This document shows positions 34,157 through 41,997 of a stretch of 46,967 nucleotides of DNA, in pieces. The translations under genes and the position numbers were made by a program. The notes under the pieces were generated by a model. The model was given only the letters and a program-made list of their open reading frames with translations. It searched no databases and was not told where the DNA came from. This DNA is from an uncultured Desulfovibrio sp. (GTDB lineage Bacteria; Desulfobacterota; Desulfovibrionia; Desulfovibrionales; Desulfovibrionaceae), in NCBI RefSeq assembly GCF_944327235.1, contig NZ_CALVHE010000010.1:1-46967 (forward strand), written 5' to 3'. Position 1 is the first letter of the stretch. Each line of letters begins with the position of its first letter.

Positions 34157-34181
34157 CGGACGCGATACCTTGCGGACGGCG

Positions 34182-34892
34182 TTACTGCCCATCGCCGTCG
34201 GCGTGCAGCAGGGCGGCGCCGCCGTGCACGCTCACGACGTGCAGCAAGGCCCCCAGCACGCCTTCGATGTCCAGCGTGGAGGTGTCCACCACCACGGCAT
34301 CCGGCGCGGCTCGCAGCGGGGCAATGGGGCGGTTCCTGTCCATGGCGTCCCGCTTGCGGATCTGCTCCGTCAGCTCGGCCAGATCCGCCGACTGTCCGCG
34401 CGCTTCCAGATCACGCAGGCGGCGCAGGGCCCGGACTTCGGGGCTGGCGTCCAGAAAGAACTTGAAGCGGGCCGTGGGAAAGACCACCGTCCCCATGTCG
34501 CGCCCTTCCACCACCAGCGGCCGTTGTCCGGCCAGGCGGCGCTGCGCGTCGCGCAGGTAGGCGCGCACCAGCGGCACCTGTCCCAGCCGGGCGGCCAGCA
34601 TACCGACCTCCTCGGTGCGGATCTCGCCGCGCACCGGCACGCCGTTGCAGCAGATGCGCGTGGCGGAGCCGTTGCCTTCCAGCGAAAAGACGTGAGCGGC
34701 GCAGGCGGTTTGCAGGCGATCCTCTTCCCACGCGTCGGCTCCGTCCCCCAGCCGCAGGGCCAGGCAGCGGAACATGGCCCCGGTATCCAGATAGGCGATA
34801 CCGAGGCTCTCGGCCATGCGGCGGGCCAGCGTCGTCTTGCCGACGCCCGCCGGGCCGTCCAGCGTCACCACGGGCAGCGGAGCGGAGGTCAT
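34182..34892 (-). CDS. cmk: Cytidylate kinase
   Basis: 236 residues, typical. The P-loop is GPAGVGKTT near residue 13, followed by LDTGAMFRCLAL (CMP site), VEGRDMGTVVFP and the lid RLRDLEARGQSADLAEL with DAMDRNRPIAPL. It phosphorylates CMP and dCMP with ATP. The ATG overlaps the hisC stop by four bases, so the two are co-translated, an arrangement I know from other Desulfovibrio genomes. The transcript continues through two repeat elements before a terminator. Confidence 0.95.
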   Translation of the reverse strand: MTSAPLPVVTLDGPAGVGKTTLARRMAESLGIAYLDTGAMFRCLALRLGDGADAWEEDRLQTACAAHVFSLEGNGSATRICCNGVPVRGEIRTEEVGMLAARLGQVPLVRAYLRDAQRRLAGQRPLVVEGRDMGTVVFPTARFKFFLDASPEVRALRRLRDLEARGQSADLAELTEQIRKRDAMDRNRPIAPLRAAPDAVVVDTSTLDIEGVLGALLHVVSVHGGAALLHADGDGQ

Positions 34893-36022
34893 CGGCTCTC
34901 TCCCAAAAAGTCGCGCAGCAGAGAGATGAAGCGGGCATTCTCTTCGGGCGTGCCGACGCTGACGCGCAGATGTTGCGGCAGGTCATAGCTGTTGAGCGGG
35001 CGGATGATCAGGCCGCCGCGCAGCAGCGCGTCCACGCAGGCCGAGGCTTCCGCTCCTTCCGGCAGGCGGAACATGACGAAATTGGCCGCGCTGGGCCAGA
35101 CGGTGCAGCCTGCAGCGGCAAGCTCACGGCTGAGGTACTGCCGTCCTTCCCGTACCGTGCGCAGGGTGGCCTCCCGAAAGGCCATGTCCTCAAGGGCGGC
35201 CAGACCGGCCTCTTCGGCCAGCAGATTGACGGAGAACGGCAGCCTGGCCCGCCAGCAGTACTGGGCCAGCGCTTCGGGCAGGACGGCATAGCCCAGCCGC
35301 AGCCCGGCCAGTCCCCAGCTCTTGGAGAAGGTGCGCAGGATGGCGACGTTGTCCGGCAGGCAGCCCCCGGCCAGCAGGGAGGACTGGCGTTCGTCCGCCT
35401 CGCCGTCCTCCACGAAGTCCATGTACGCCTCGTCCACCACCAGCAGGCAGTCCGGGGCGCGCCGGGCCAGTTCGGCGGCCAGATGCTCCACCTCCGCGCG
35501 CGGGGGACAGTAGCCGGAGGGATTGTCCGGCGTGGTCACGAATACGAGGCGGGTGCTGTCGTCCACAAGGGAGAGCAGGGCCTCGAAATCGAAGCTGAAA
35601 TCCTCGCGCAGCGGCTGACGGCGCACCTCGACCCCGCAGATGTGCCCCTGTATGGGATAGATGGAGAAACACGGCGAGAAGCAGGCCAGCGAATGCTTGC
35701 CCGGCACGAGCAGCACACGCAGCAGCAGGTCGATGATCTCATCCGAACCGTTCCCGACCACGATGCGCTCCGGCGCAACCTTGTGCCAGCGACCGAGAGC
35801 GGCCGTCAGGCGCGGGTTGCCGCCCTGCGGGTAGCGGAAGCTCGACGCGGCGGCACGCTGCACGGCCTCGCAGACCAGCGGGGAGGTCCCCAGCGGGTTC
35901 TCGTTGCTGGCCATCTTGATGACTTGCGTCAGACCGTATTTTTCCTTGATTTCGGCAATGGATTTGCCGGGGACGTAGGCCTTCAGGCCCAGAATGGCCT
36001 CTCGAACGGGGGATGTATACAT
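34889..36022 (-). CDS. hisC: Histidinol-phosphate aminotransferase
   Basis: 377 residues. It is a PLP fold-type I aminotransferase: SNENPLGTSPLV, RYPQGGNPRL, GNGSDEIIDLLLR, TTPDNPSGYC, VVDEAYMDF, and the PLP Lys in FSKSWGLAGLRLGYA; a C-terminal RPLNSYDLPQHLRVSVGT holds the substrate Arg. It converts imidazole-acetol phosphate to histidinol phosphate. The start at 36022 was chosen because GGAG lies five bases before it; an in-frame ATG four codons earlier and a TTG further up run into the terminator of the upstream gene. Confidence 0.93.
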   Translation of the reverse strand: MYTSPVREAILGLKAYVPGKSIAEIKEKYGLTQVIKMASNENPLGTSPLVCEAVQRAAASSFRYPQGGNPRLTAALGRWHKVAPERIVVGNGSDEIIDLLLRVLLVPGKHSLACFSPCFSIYPIQGHICGVEVRRQPLREDFSFDFEALLSLVDDSTRLVFVTTPDNPSGYCPPRAEVEHLAAELARRAPDCLLVVDEAYMDFVEDGEADERQSSLLAGGCLPDNVAILRTFSKSWGLAGLRLGYAVLPEALAQYCWRARLPFSVNLLAEEAGLAALEDMAFREATLRTVREGRQYLSRELAAAGCTVWPSAANFVMFRLPEGAEASACVDALLRGGLIIRPLNSYDLPQHLRVSVGTPEENARFISLLRDFLGESR

Positions 36023-36053
36023 CTTGGCTCCCATGCAGCCGGAAAAAGCGGAC

Positions 36054-36084
36054 AAAAAAAGGGCGCGACCGTGAGGTCGCGCCC
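36054..36084 (-). terminator. Intrinsic terminator of the universal stress protein gene
   Basis: GGGCGCGACC (36061-36070), loop of four, GGTCGCGCCC (36075-36084); on the minus strand seven T follow. Confidence 0.88.
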
Positions 36085-36097
36085 ATGAAGGCAAGAA

Positions 36098-36550
36098 CTA
36101 TTCTTCTTCGTCGGTCGGGCGGATGGTCAGCACCGGCATGGAGGCGTTCTTGACCACCTTTTCGGCCACGGAGCCGAACAGGATGCGGTCGATGCCCTTG
36201 CGGCCGTGGGTGCCCATGACGATGAGGTCCACCTTTTCCTCTTCGGCGCGGCTCAGGATCTCTTCAGCGGCATAACCGATGAGCACATGGCCCTTGGCTT
36301 CCACACCCACGAAATTTTCCGCCACGAAGGCTTCCATGGACTTTTCGGCCCCGGAAACAATCTCGCCCACGAAGTTCTCGATAGTATTCGGCGGCACATG
36401 GAAACCCACATACTGGCTCAGCGAGGGGGCCGTGTACACGACGATGATGCTGGCGCCAAGGCCCTTGGCAAGCATGGTGGCGTATTCGGCCACGGACCTG
36501 CTGTGGTCGGAAAGGTCGACAGCGCAGAGAATCTTCTTGATTTCCTTCAT
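36098..36550 (-). CDS. Universal stress protein (UspA family)
   Basis: 150 residues, one Usp domain. It begins KKILCAVDLSDHSRSV and ends with the ATP-binding type signature GTHGRKGIDRILFGSVAEKVV. Usp proteins accumulate under stress or starvation. The start at 36550 has a GGAG site. It has its own sigma-70 promoter and terminator and diverges from the sigma-54 controlled gene at 36775. Insertions such as VGFHVPPNTIENFVGEIVSG between the first and second halves are common in delta-proteobacterial Usps. Confidence 0.92.
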   Translation of the reverse strand: MKEIKKILCAVDLSDHSRSVAEYATMLAKGLGASIIVVYTAPSLSQYVGFHVPPNTIENFVGEIVSGAEKSMEAFVAENFVGVEAKGHVLIGYAAEEILSRAEEEKVDLIVMGTHGRKGIDRILFGSVAEKVVKNASMPVLTIRPTDEEE

Positions 36551-36643
36551 GATATGCTCCAGTGCCCATTCCGGCTCTTTCGTGGGAGAGCTGTCCCGGC
36601 CGTGCCGGAACCGGCCGTGACGGCTTCATCTTCTTGTGGTTTT

Positions 36644-36672
36644 ATAGTAGAGTCTTTTCCGGCGTTAGACAA
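36644..36672 (-). promoter_or_regulatory. Promoter of the universal stress protein gene
   Basis: Minus strand: TTGTCT (36667-36672), 17 bases, TACTAT (36644-36649), leaving a ~85-base leader. Confidence 0.55.
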
Positions 36673-36723
36673 GTCCTGCCGTCTGCCGGTCCGGCACTGG
36701 GAAAAAAACGCCGCTTTTCCCTC

Positions 36724-36739
36724 TGGAACGCTTATTGCA
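36724..36739 (+). promoter_or_regulatory. Sigma-54 (RpoN) promoter of the 36.8-kb gene
   Basis: TGGAACG-CTTA-TTGCA. GG and GC are exactly ten bases apart and only one base deviates from TGGCACG-N4-TTGCA. The start would be near 36750, about 25 bases before the ATG. Confidence 0.75.
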
Positions 36740-36774
36740 GAAAACTTGGGCGAACGCCAACCCTGGAGGCGACC

Positions 36775-37281
36775 ATGAAGGTTAACAACACATCAGTCGA
36801 AGCGTTGCTGCAGCAGCAGGAGCAGGCGGCGATCCGCCGCACCGGCGGCGACAATGGCGCATTTGAAGCGGCTTTGGCTCAGGAACTGGGCATGAGCGAA
36901 ACTGCCGGCACGGCGGCCATGCCCCCCATGCCGGGAGCCAATCGTGCCGGTCTCATCAGCCGGATGCTGCTGGGCGACACGGAAGAAACTTCCGCGTCGA
37001 CGCCGGATGAAGCCGTTTTCGAGGAAGCTTTTTCCCAGGCTTCCGGCGCGCTGGATCTCTGGGATTCCTACACTCAGGCGCTCGGTTCCTCCCGTGCCGA
37101 GTCGTCCCTGCGTGATGCCTATGCCCTGCTCGAGGGCATAGACACGACGGTCTCCAACCTGCGTAAGGACACGTCGAGTCTGCGCGGCCAGAATCCCGGT
37201 TTCGATTCCCTGCTCAACGAGCTGGAGATCTTGACCACCACGGAAAAGATCAAGTTCAACCGAGGCGATTACCTCGTCTAA
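36775..37281 (+). CDS. Hypothetical protein behind a sigma-54 promoter
   Basis: 168 residues, soluble, acidic, with no signal peptide. It starts MKVNNTSVEALLQQQEQAA with a Gln-rich helix, has a flexible Ala/Met/Pro-rich middle (AAMPPMPGANRAG), and ends in a helical segment (SLRDAYALLEGIDTTVSNLRKD) closing with EIKFNRGDYLV-like residues (KIKFNRGDYLV). I do not recognise the family. Its promoter type and helical make-up would suit a flagellar or cell-envelope accessory role, but this is only suggestive. Start at 36775 with GGAGG. A terminator follows ~145 bases after the stop. Confidence 0.7.
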   Translation: MKVNNTSVEALLQQQEQAAIRRTGGDNGAFEAALAQELGMSETAGTAAMPPMPGANRAGLISRMLLGDTEETSASTPDEAVFEEAFSQASGALDLWDSYTQALGSSRAESSLRDAYALLEGIDTTVSNLRKDTSSLRGQNPGFDSLLNELEILTTTEKIKFNRGDYLV

Positions 37282-37426
37282 GCAGGGCGTTCCTTGCCGA
37301 AGCCATCCTTGGCGGCAGGTTTTCCCCGTAAGGGAGAGGATGCCGCATGACGGCGGGATGGAGTCGGATAGAGACGTGGGGAGAACGGCTTTTTCAGAAT
37401 GCCCTGACAGGTTTCGCTGAGAAAAA

Positions 37427-37457
37427 GGCTGCGGAGGTTTCCTCCACAGCCTTTTTT
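37427..37457. terminator. Intrinsic terminator of the 36.8-kb gene
   Basis: GGCTGCGGAGG (37427-37437) pairs with CCTCCACAGCC (37441-37451) with one mismatch, followed by six T. Five A precede the stem, so it may work in both directions. Confidence 0.8.
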
Positions 37458-37466
37458 CGTATCCAG

Positions 37467-37749
37467 GAGAGCATTTTCTGTTAGAGCAATTCCACATTGA
37501 AAATGTGGATTGCTCTGGTAGTCGCGAGAGCGACTACCCGTAACCGAACACACGGAAAAACCTCGCTTTTTCCGTAGTGTGAGGGCAGCGCCAGCATGGA
37601 AATAGGACACGATTTCAATGCGAATCCGCTCTAGAAGCGCTGCGCCATCCAAGCCATACGGCCTGACGTTTCGCGGGAAAAACGTGGTATTCCCGCTGGG
37701 TCTGGGCCCGCCGGCTCGCATCATGCCGTTTTCAACGGCGAAAAGCGCC
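37467..37749 (+). repeat. Family-1 element copy F, split by a family-2 insertion
   Basis: Left fragment GAGCATTTTCTGT (37469-37481) and right fragment from 37632 (GAAGCGCTGCGCCATCCAAG then CCATACGGCCTGACG) join without gap against copy A if the family-2 element and one TA are removed. The A/T stem is GCGGGAA/TTCCCGC. The GC hairpin is deleted. Confidence 0.8.
37482..37633 (-). repeat. Family-2 MITE-like element, copy 2, nested in family 1
   Basis: 152 bases from TAGAGC to GCTCTA, inverted relative to copy 1 and matching it along its length, including the four hairpins (A/T stem at 37553-37574). TA at both ends represents a duplicated target within family-1 copy F. Confidence 0.85.
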
Positions 37750-37862
37750 TGCCGTTTTTCGTCGGACTCGTCCGACGTTTGTCTGACGCCGTGATCGACG
37801 GAAGCTCGGGGCGGATTTCGCCGTGTCTTTTAGCGGTGTCAGTCTCCCGACATCCGGGGAGT

Positions 37863-38654
37863 TCAGGCCGTCCAGCTGGCCGTATCCGTCCTGGCCCGCA
37901 AAAGGCCGTCCAGGATGCTCCACGGGTGGGGCGGACAGCCCGGCACGAAGACATCCACCGGCAGCAGCTCTTCCAGACCGTTGCCGCATTCCTCATTGTC
38001 CCGGAACAGACCGCCGGAGATGGCGCAACTGCCCACGGCCACCACCAGTCTCGGTTGCGGCGTCGCGCCGAAGGTCGCCAGCAACCCTTCCCGCATGTTG
38101 CGGCTGACCGGCCCGGTCACGGCAAGCCCGTCGGCGTGGCGGGGCGAGGCCACCATGTCGATGCCGAACTTGCCGAGGTCATACACGAGAGTGCCCAGCA
38201 CGTTGATGTCCGCCTCACAGGCATTGCAGCCCCCGGCGCTGACCTGACGCAGCTTGAGCGAGCGGGCAAAGAGACGGCCGGAGCGGCGTGGCGGCGTCAG
38301 CGGACGGGGCACGCGGGTCAGGATAAGATCCTCCCGGCAAAAGGTCGCCAGATGATGGTCGCCGGTAAAGCGGATGCCTCCCTGCGGGCAGGCCCGTGCG
38401 CAGGCCCCGCAGAAAAGGCAGCGTCCCATGTCCAGCGCCGGGCCGCTGTCCGCGCCGCCGGGGCCGGGGGCATCCGGCGAGAGCAGGCGGATGGCCCCGG
38501 TGGGGCAGGCGTCCGCGCAGGCGTGACAGTCGCCGCAGGACACGGCAAGGATCTCCGGGCGTCCCGGATAGCGGGCGGGCAATCCCGGCTGCACGCGGGG
38601 GTAGTCCAGCGTGCGGTATTTCTGGTGCAGGCGTTCTTTGATGATATGCAGCAT
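37863..38654 (-). CDS. Fused 2x[4Fe-4S] ferredoxin and NuoB/HyfI-like subunit
   Basis: 263 residues. The N-terminal ~95 residues carry two 4Fe-4S motifs (CGDCHACADACPTG, CLFCGACARACPQG), the role of HyfH/NuoI. The C-terminal part is the NuoB/small-subunit fold: GGCNACEADI, VAVGSCAISGG and FVPGCPP, the ligands of the proximal cluster. Normally these are two proteins (HyfH and HyfI), so this is a fusion. It should pass electrons from a soluble donor to the catalytic-like large subunit. The start at 38654 has an AGGCGG site. It is the last gene of the operon, separated from the large subunit gene by 306 bases. Confidence 0.85.
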   Translation of the reverse strand: MLHIIKERLHQKYRTLDYPRVQPGLPARYPGRPEILAVSCGDCHACADACPTGAIRLLSPDAPGPGGADSGPALDMGRCLFCGACARACPQGGIRFTGDHHLATFCREDLILTRVPRPLTPPRRSGRLFARSLKLRQVSAGGCNACEADINVLGTLVYDLGKFGIDMVASPRHADGLAVTGPVSRNMREGLLATFGATPQPRLVVAVGSCAISGGLFRDNEECGNGLEELLPVDVFVPGCPPHPWSILDGLLRARTDTASWTA

Positions 38655-38960
38655 TGGCGTACCGCCTTGAAGAACGTGAGGGTTGAAAAAGGTTGTACAA
38701 AAGCGGCGGAGCCGTATTCCCCTTCCCCCCAAGCCCCATCCCTTCCCCAGCGCGCTTTTATCAAGAAAAGGCACAGGGAGCGAGGCAAGCCCGTCTCAAG
38801 GGCAAGGGGAGTTTGTACGGATGACTTTTCTTATTTTAGTAAACTAGTTGTAAAATTTATGGTAATATGCCCGGCGCGACGCAGGAGCCTTACAGGCATC
38901 GACAGCGGAGCGAGGGGTTCACCTTCCCCCCAAAATAGCCTGCATTCCCCCTGACAGCTC
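38655..38960 (-). other. 306-base gap inside the Hyf-like operon
   Basis: No open frame supported. The centre (about 38825-38875) is a sharply AT-rich island with the palindrome AACTAGTT and boxes resembling TTACCA and TACTAA in minus orientation; a weak internal promoter for the last gene is possible. TTCCCCCCAA occurs twice, near both ends (about 38717 and 38925), as a short direct repeat. Confidence 0.35.
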
Positions 38961-40457
38961 CTACAGGTCATGGCCGCAGTAGGAGAGGTTGAAACTCTTG
39001 TTGCACAGGGGGAAGTCCGAGATCTGCTGGCCGCGCAGGGCCGCTTCCAGTCCGGCCCAATTGTGGAACGAAGGATCGTAGATCTTGTAGCAGGCCAGCC
39101 GCCCCTGTGCATCGGTGATCCCCACATGGCAGATCTCCCCGCGCCAGCCTTCCACCTGCGCCACGGCCAGCCGCCCGGCGGGCAGGCGGTCCGGCAACGG
39201 CTGGCAAATGGCTCCCTCGGAATGGGAAAGCGCTTGTATGTCGGTACAGGCCAGATCCACCGAATCGGCCAGTTCCCGGCTGCGGACGCGGGCGCGGGAA
39301 AGCACGTCACCGCCCTTTTCCACCCGGATCTGCGTCTCGCAGAGCGGCAGGCAGGAAAGGGGCGCGTCGAAACGCGCGTCGCGGGCCAGACCGCAGGCTC
39401 GTGCCGCCACGCCCACAAGACCCAGCGTGCGGGCTGTATCGGCGCTGATCTCGCCGGTCTCCTCCAGCCTGTCCATGACGCTGGCCGACGCGAACATGAC
39501 CTTCACCGCTTCCCGTACGTCCCGCCAGCAGTGGCGCAGACGATCGAAAAGGCGGGCGCACAGGTCGGCATCCACATCCGCCGATACGCCGCCGGGGCAG
39601 ACCCAGTTGCGCCCGAAGCGATTGCCGCAGATCTCCGCCGTCAGATTGAGGAAATCTCCGCGTATGCGTCCGTTCCAGGCCGAGGTGGGCAAAAAGCCTG
39701 TATCCCCGGCGATGGCTCCCAGATCGCCGGTATGGTTGGCCAGCCGTTCCAGCTCCAGTCCCAGACGCCGCAGTCGGTTGGCGCGCTCCGGTACGGTGAC
39801 GCCCGCCAGCCGTTCCAGCAGGGTGGCAAAGGCCGTGGCGTGTCCGATACTGGTATCGCCGGCCACGCATTCCATGAGGCGCGCATGAGCGGGATGCGGA
39901 CCGCCCAGCAGGCGGCGCTCCACGTCCCGGTGCTGGAAACCGAGACTGATCTCGAGGTGCATGACGTTCTCGCCGTAACACTGGAAACGGAAATGCCCCG
40001 GCTCGATGACCCCGGCATGTACCGGGCCCACGGCCACCTCGTGCACTTCCTCGCCGTCCACGCGGTAATGGGTGAGCTGGGCCGGGCCGGGCCGCTCGCC
40101 GGGCGTGGCGGTCAGGCAGCCGTGCGGCACGAAGCGCACGGGCTTGAGCCACGGATGCCCCTCCGGGTGGATGTCCCACTGTTCCCAGAGTTCGCGCTCG
40201 AAAAGATGCGCCTGCGGACAGTCGGGCGTCAGGGAGGCGTACCGCGTCAGCGGAGCGGTGCGCATCACCCGCAGGGAGCGTTCCCCGCTGTGGGCGACGA
40301 TGGCGCAGAGGCCCGTCCCTCCGTCGTCGGGCAGACCGAACAAGGCCAGCAGCCGTCCGCCGTCGCGGACCTGTTCCAGCACTTCCCGCCGCAGGCCCTC
40401 CACGGGCATGACGGGCACGTCGGCCAGGGCAACGGATTGCTCGTAGTCAAGGACCAT
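38961..40457 (-). CDS. Hyf/complex-I-like large subunit lacking Ni-Fe ligands
   Basis: 498 residues, a NuoC-NuoD fusion as in HycE/HyfG. The N-terminal part has FERELWEQWDIHPEGHPWL (NuoC). The NuoD part has GPVHAGVIEPGHFRF and GFQHRDVERRLLG. The first Cys pair of Ni-Fe hydrogenases (R-x-C-G-x-C) is replaced by ECVAGDTSIGH, and the C-terminal D-P-C-x-x-C by DPSFHNWAGLEAALRG, so no Ni-Fe site can form. This matches the energy-converting-hydrogenase-related (Ehr) group, thought to couple electron transfer to ion pumping with an unknown substrate. The start follows GGAGG and lies four bases after the hyfF stop. Confidence 0.88.
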   Translation of the reverse strand: MVLDYEQSVALADVPVMPVEGLRREVLEQVRDGGRLLALFGLPDDGGTGLCAIVAHSGERSLRVMRTAPLTRYASLTPDCPQAHLFERELWEQWDIHPEGHPWLKPVRFVPHGCLTATPGERPGPAQLTHYRVDGEEVHEVAVGPVHAGVIEPGHFRFQCYGENVMHLEISLGFQHRDVERRLLGGPHPAHARLMECVAGDTSIGHATAFATLLERLAGVTVPERANRLRRLGLELERLANHTGDLGAIAGDTGFLPTSAWNGRIRGDFLNLTAEICGNRFGRNWVCPGGVSADVDADLCARLFDRLRHCWRDVREAVKVMFASASVMDRLEETGEISADTARTLGLVGVAARACGLARDARFDAPLSCLPLCETQIRVEKGGDVLSRARVRSRELADSVDLACTDIQALSHSEGAICQPLPDRLPAGRLAVAQVEGWRGEICHVGITDAQGRLACYKIYDPSFHNWAGLEAALRGQQISDFPLCNKSFNLSYCGHDL

Positions 40458-40461
40458 GGTT

Positions 40462-41976
40462 CTAGCCTCCTATGAGCGCGGCCGCGCGGCGCAGGATGTT
40501 TTCAAGCCAGACGGGCGTATAGACGCCGAGGCAGAGCACCAGCACGCCCAGGCAGAGCGGCGGCAGGACGCTGCAAGCGCTTTCCGGTTCGGCGCGCTGC
40601 ATGTCGCGCGGGCGTGTGCCCTGCACCATACGCAGCACCGGGATGGACATGCCCACAAAGATGACGGCCAGCGCCAGCAGATAGCAGGTGGCCACCAGCC
40701 AGCGGCCCTGACTGAGAATGCCCTTGAGGATGAGGAATTCACTGACGAACAGGCCGAACGGCGGCGAACCCACGATAGCCAGGAAGCCCGCCGTCCAGAG
40801 CGCGCCGGTCATGGGCATGGTCCAGCGCAGGCCGCGTACGTCGTAGCTGGACAGGGTATGGTAGCGGGTCAGGATGTTGCCGGCCAGCAGGAAGAGCATA
40901 CACTTGGTCAGCGAATGTCCCACCGCATGGAACATGGCCCCGAAGACCGCCGAGCCGCCCAGCCCGATGCCGAGGGCAAGGATGCCCATGTGCTCCACGC
41001 TGGAATAGGCCAGCAGACGCTTGTAGTGCCCCTGTCCCACGATGAAGGTGGCCGCCGTGAACAGGGAGACGATGCCGAAAAAGACCAGCAGGCCGCCGCT
41101 GAAGTCGCCCAACCCAGCCGCCAGCATGATCTGATGGCCGCGCAGGATGCCCAGAAGGGCGCAGTTGAGCAGGGCCCCGGACAGCAGGCCGGACACGAGG
41201 GACGGGGCCTGACTGTGGGCGTCCGGCAACCAGTTGTGCAGGGGAGCGAGCCCCATTTTCGTGCCGTAGCCCACCAGCAGAAAGACGAAGGCCGCCTGGA
41301 GCCAGGGCGACTGCACGCCGTAGAAGCCGCTCGCCCGCACTTCCCGCGCCATATCCACGAAGATGCCCACCTGATCCAGTCCCTCTTCCATGACGAGGCC
41401 GGGCCGGTAGAAACCGATGGACAGCAGCAGGTTGCCGATCAGGGCCAGCGCGATGCCCACGGAGCAGATGATGAGGTATTTCCAGGTGGCTTCCAGCGAT
41501 TGCTGATGCCGGTGGAAATAGATGAGCGGCGCGCTGGCCAGGGTCGTGCCTTCTATGCCCATCCAGAGCGCGCCCAGATGGCGGGTGGTGGTGACCAGCG
41601 TCATGGCCGCCAGAAAGAAGCAGAGACAGGCGGTGAAGCGGCGTTCCGGGGCATTGGTGAAGGGATGGCCGTCCTGAAAGCCCGTACGTTCGCCCTTGAG
41701 GGCCTCGTCGCGCAGATAGCCCACGCCGTACCAGCTCGCCGCGCAGAACAGCGTGCTGGCCAGCGTCAGGAAGAGCACGCCCACGGCGTCCGGCTCCATC
41801 AGGCCGAAGAAGGCGGAGGGCGTCTGTCCGCGTCCCACGGCCAGCAGGGTGAGCAGGCTCAGGACAAGATGCGTGACGGCCACCAGCAGGAGCAGGCCGC
41901 GCCGTACGGTGCGGGACGGCAGCAGCAGGGTCAGCAGGCCCGCGCACAGCGGAAAAAGAAAGAGAACCTCTAGCAT
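40462..41976 (-). CDS. hyfF: Antiporter-like membrane subunit (HyfF/NuoN-M-like)
   Basis: 504 residues with ~14 hydrophobic helices. It belongs to the Mrp/Nuo antiporter-like family: GYGTKMGLAPLHNWLPDAHSQAPSLVSGLLSGALLN has the conserved Lys and the discontinuous helix His/Pro region; EGTTLASAPLIYFH carries the TM5 Glu. It likely conducts H+ or Na+. Start at 41976 with GGAG. It has near-contiguous neighbours on both sides. Confidence 0.88.
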   Translation of the reverse strand: MLEVLFLFPLCAGLLTLLLPSRTVRRGLLLLVAVTHLVLSLLTLLAVGRGQTPSAFFGLMEPDAVGVLFLTLASTLFCAASWYGVGYLRDEALKGERTGFQDGHPFTNAPERRFTACLCFFLAAMTLVTTTRHLGALWMGIEGTTLASAPLIYFHRHQQSLEATWKYLIICSVGIALALIGNLLLSIGFYRPGLVMEEGLDQVGIFVDMAREVRASGFYGVQSPWLQAAFVFLLVGYGTKMGLAPLHNWLPDAHSQAPSLVSGLLSGALLNCALLGILRGHQIMLAAGLGDFSGGLLVFFGIVSLFTAATFIVGQGHYKRLLAYSSVEHMGILALGIGLGGSAVFGAMFHAVGHSLTKCMLFLLAGNILTRYHTLSSYDVRGLRWTMPMTGALWTAGFLAIVGSPPFGLFVSEFLILKGILSQGRWLVATCYLLALAVIFVGMSIPVLRMVQGTRPRDMQRAEPESACSVLPPLCLGVLVLCLGVYTPVWLENILRRAAALIGG

Positions 41977-41997
41977 GGCAGTCTCCGTCCGGCGGCA

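Noticed and set aside
68..37749. CRISPR array interpretation of the repeated sequence
   Set aside because: Copies are kilobases apart, in both orientations, ~150 bp long and without spacers or cas genes.
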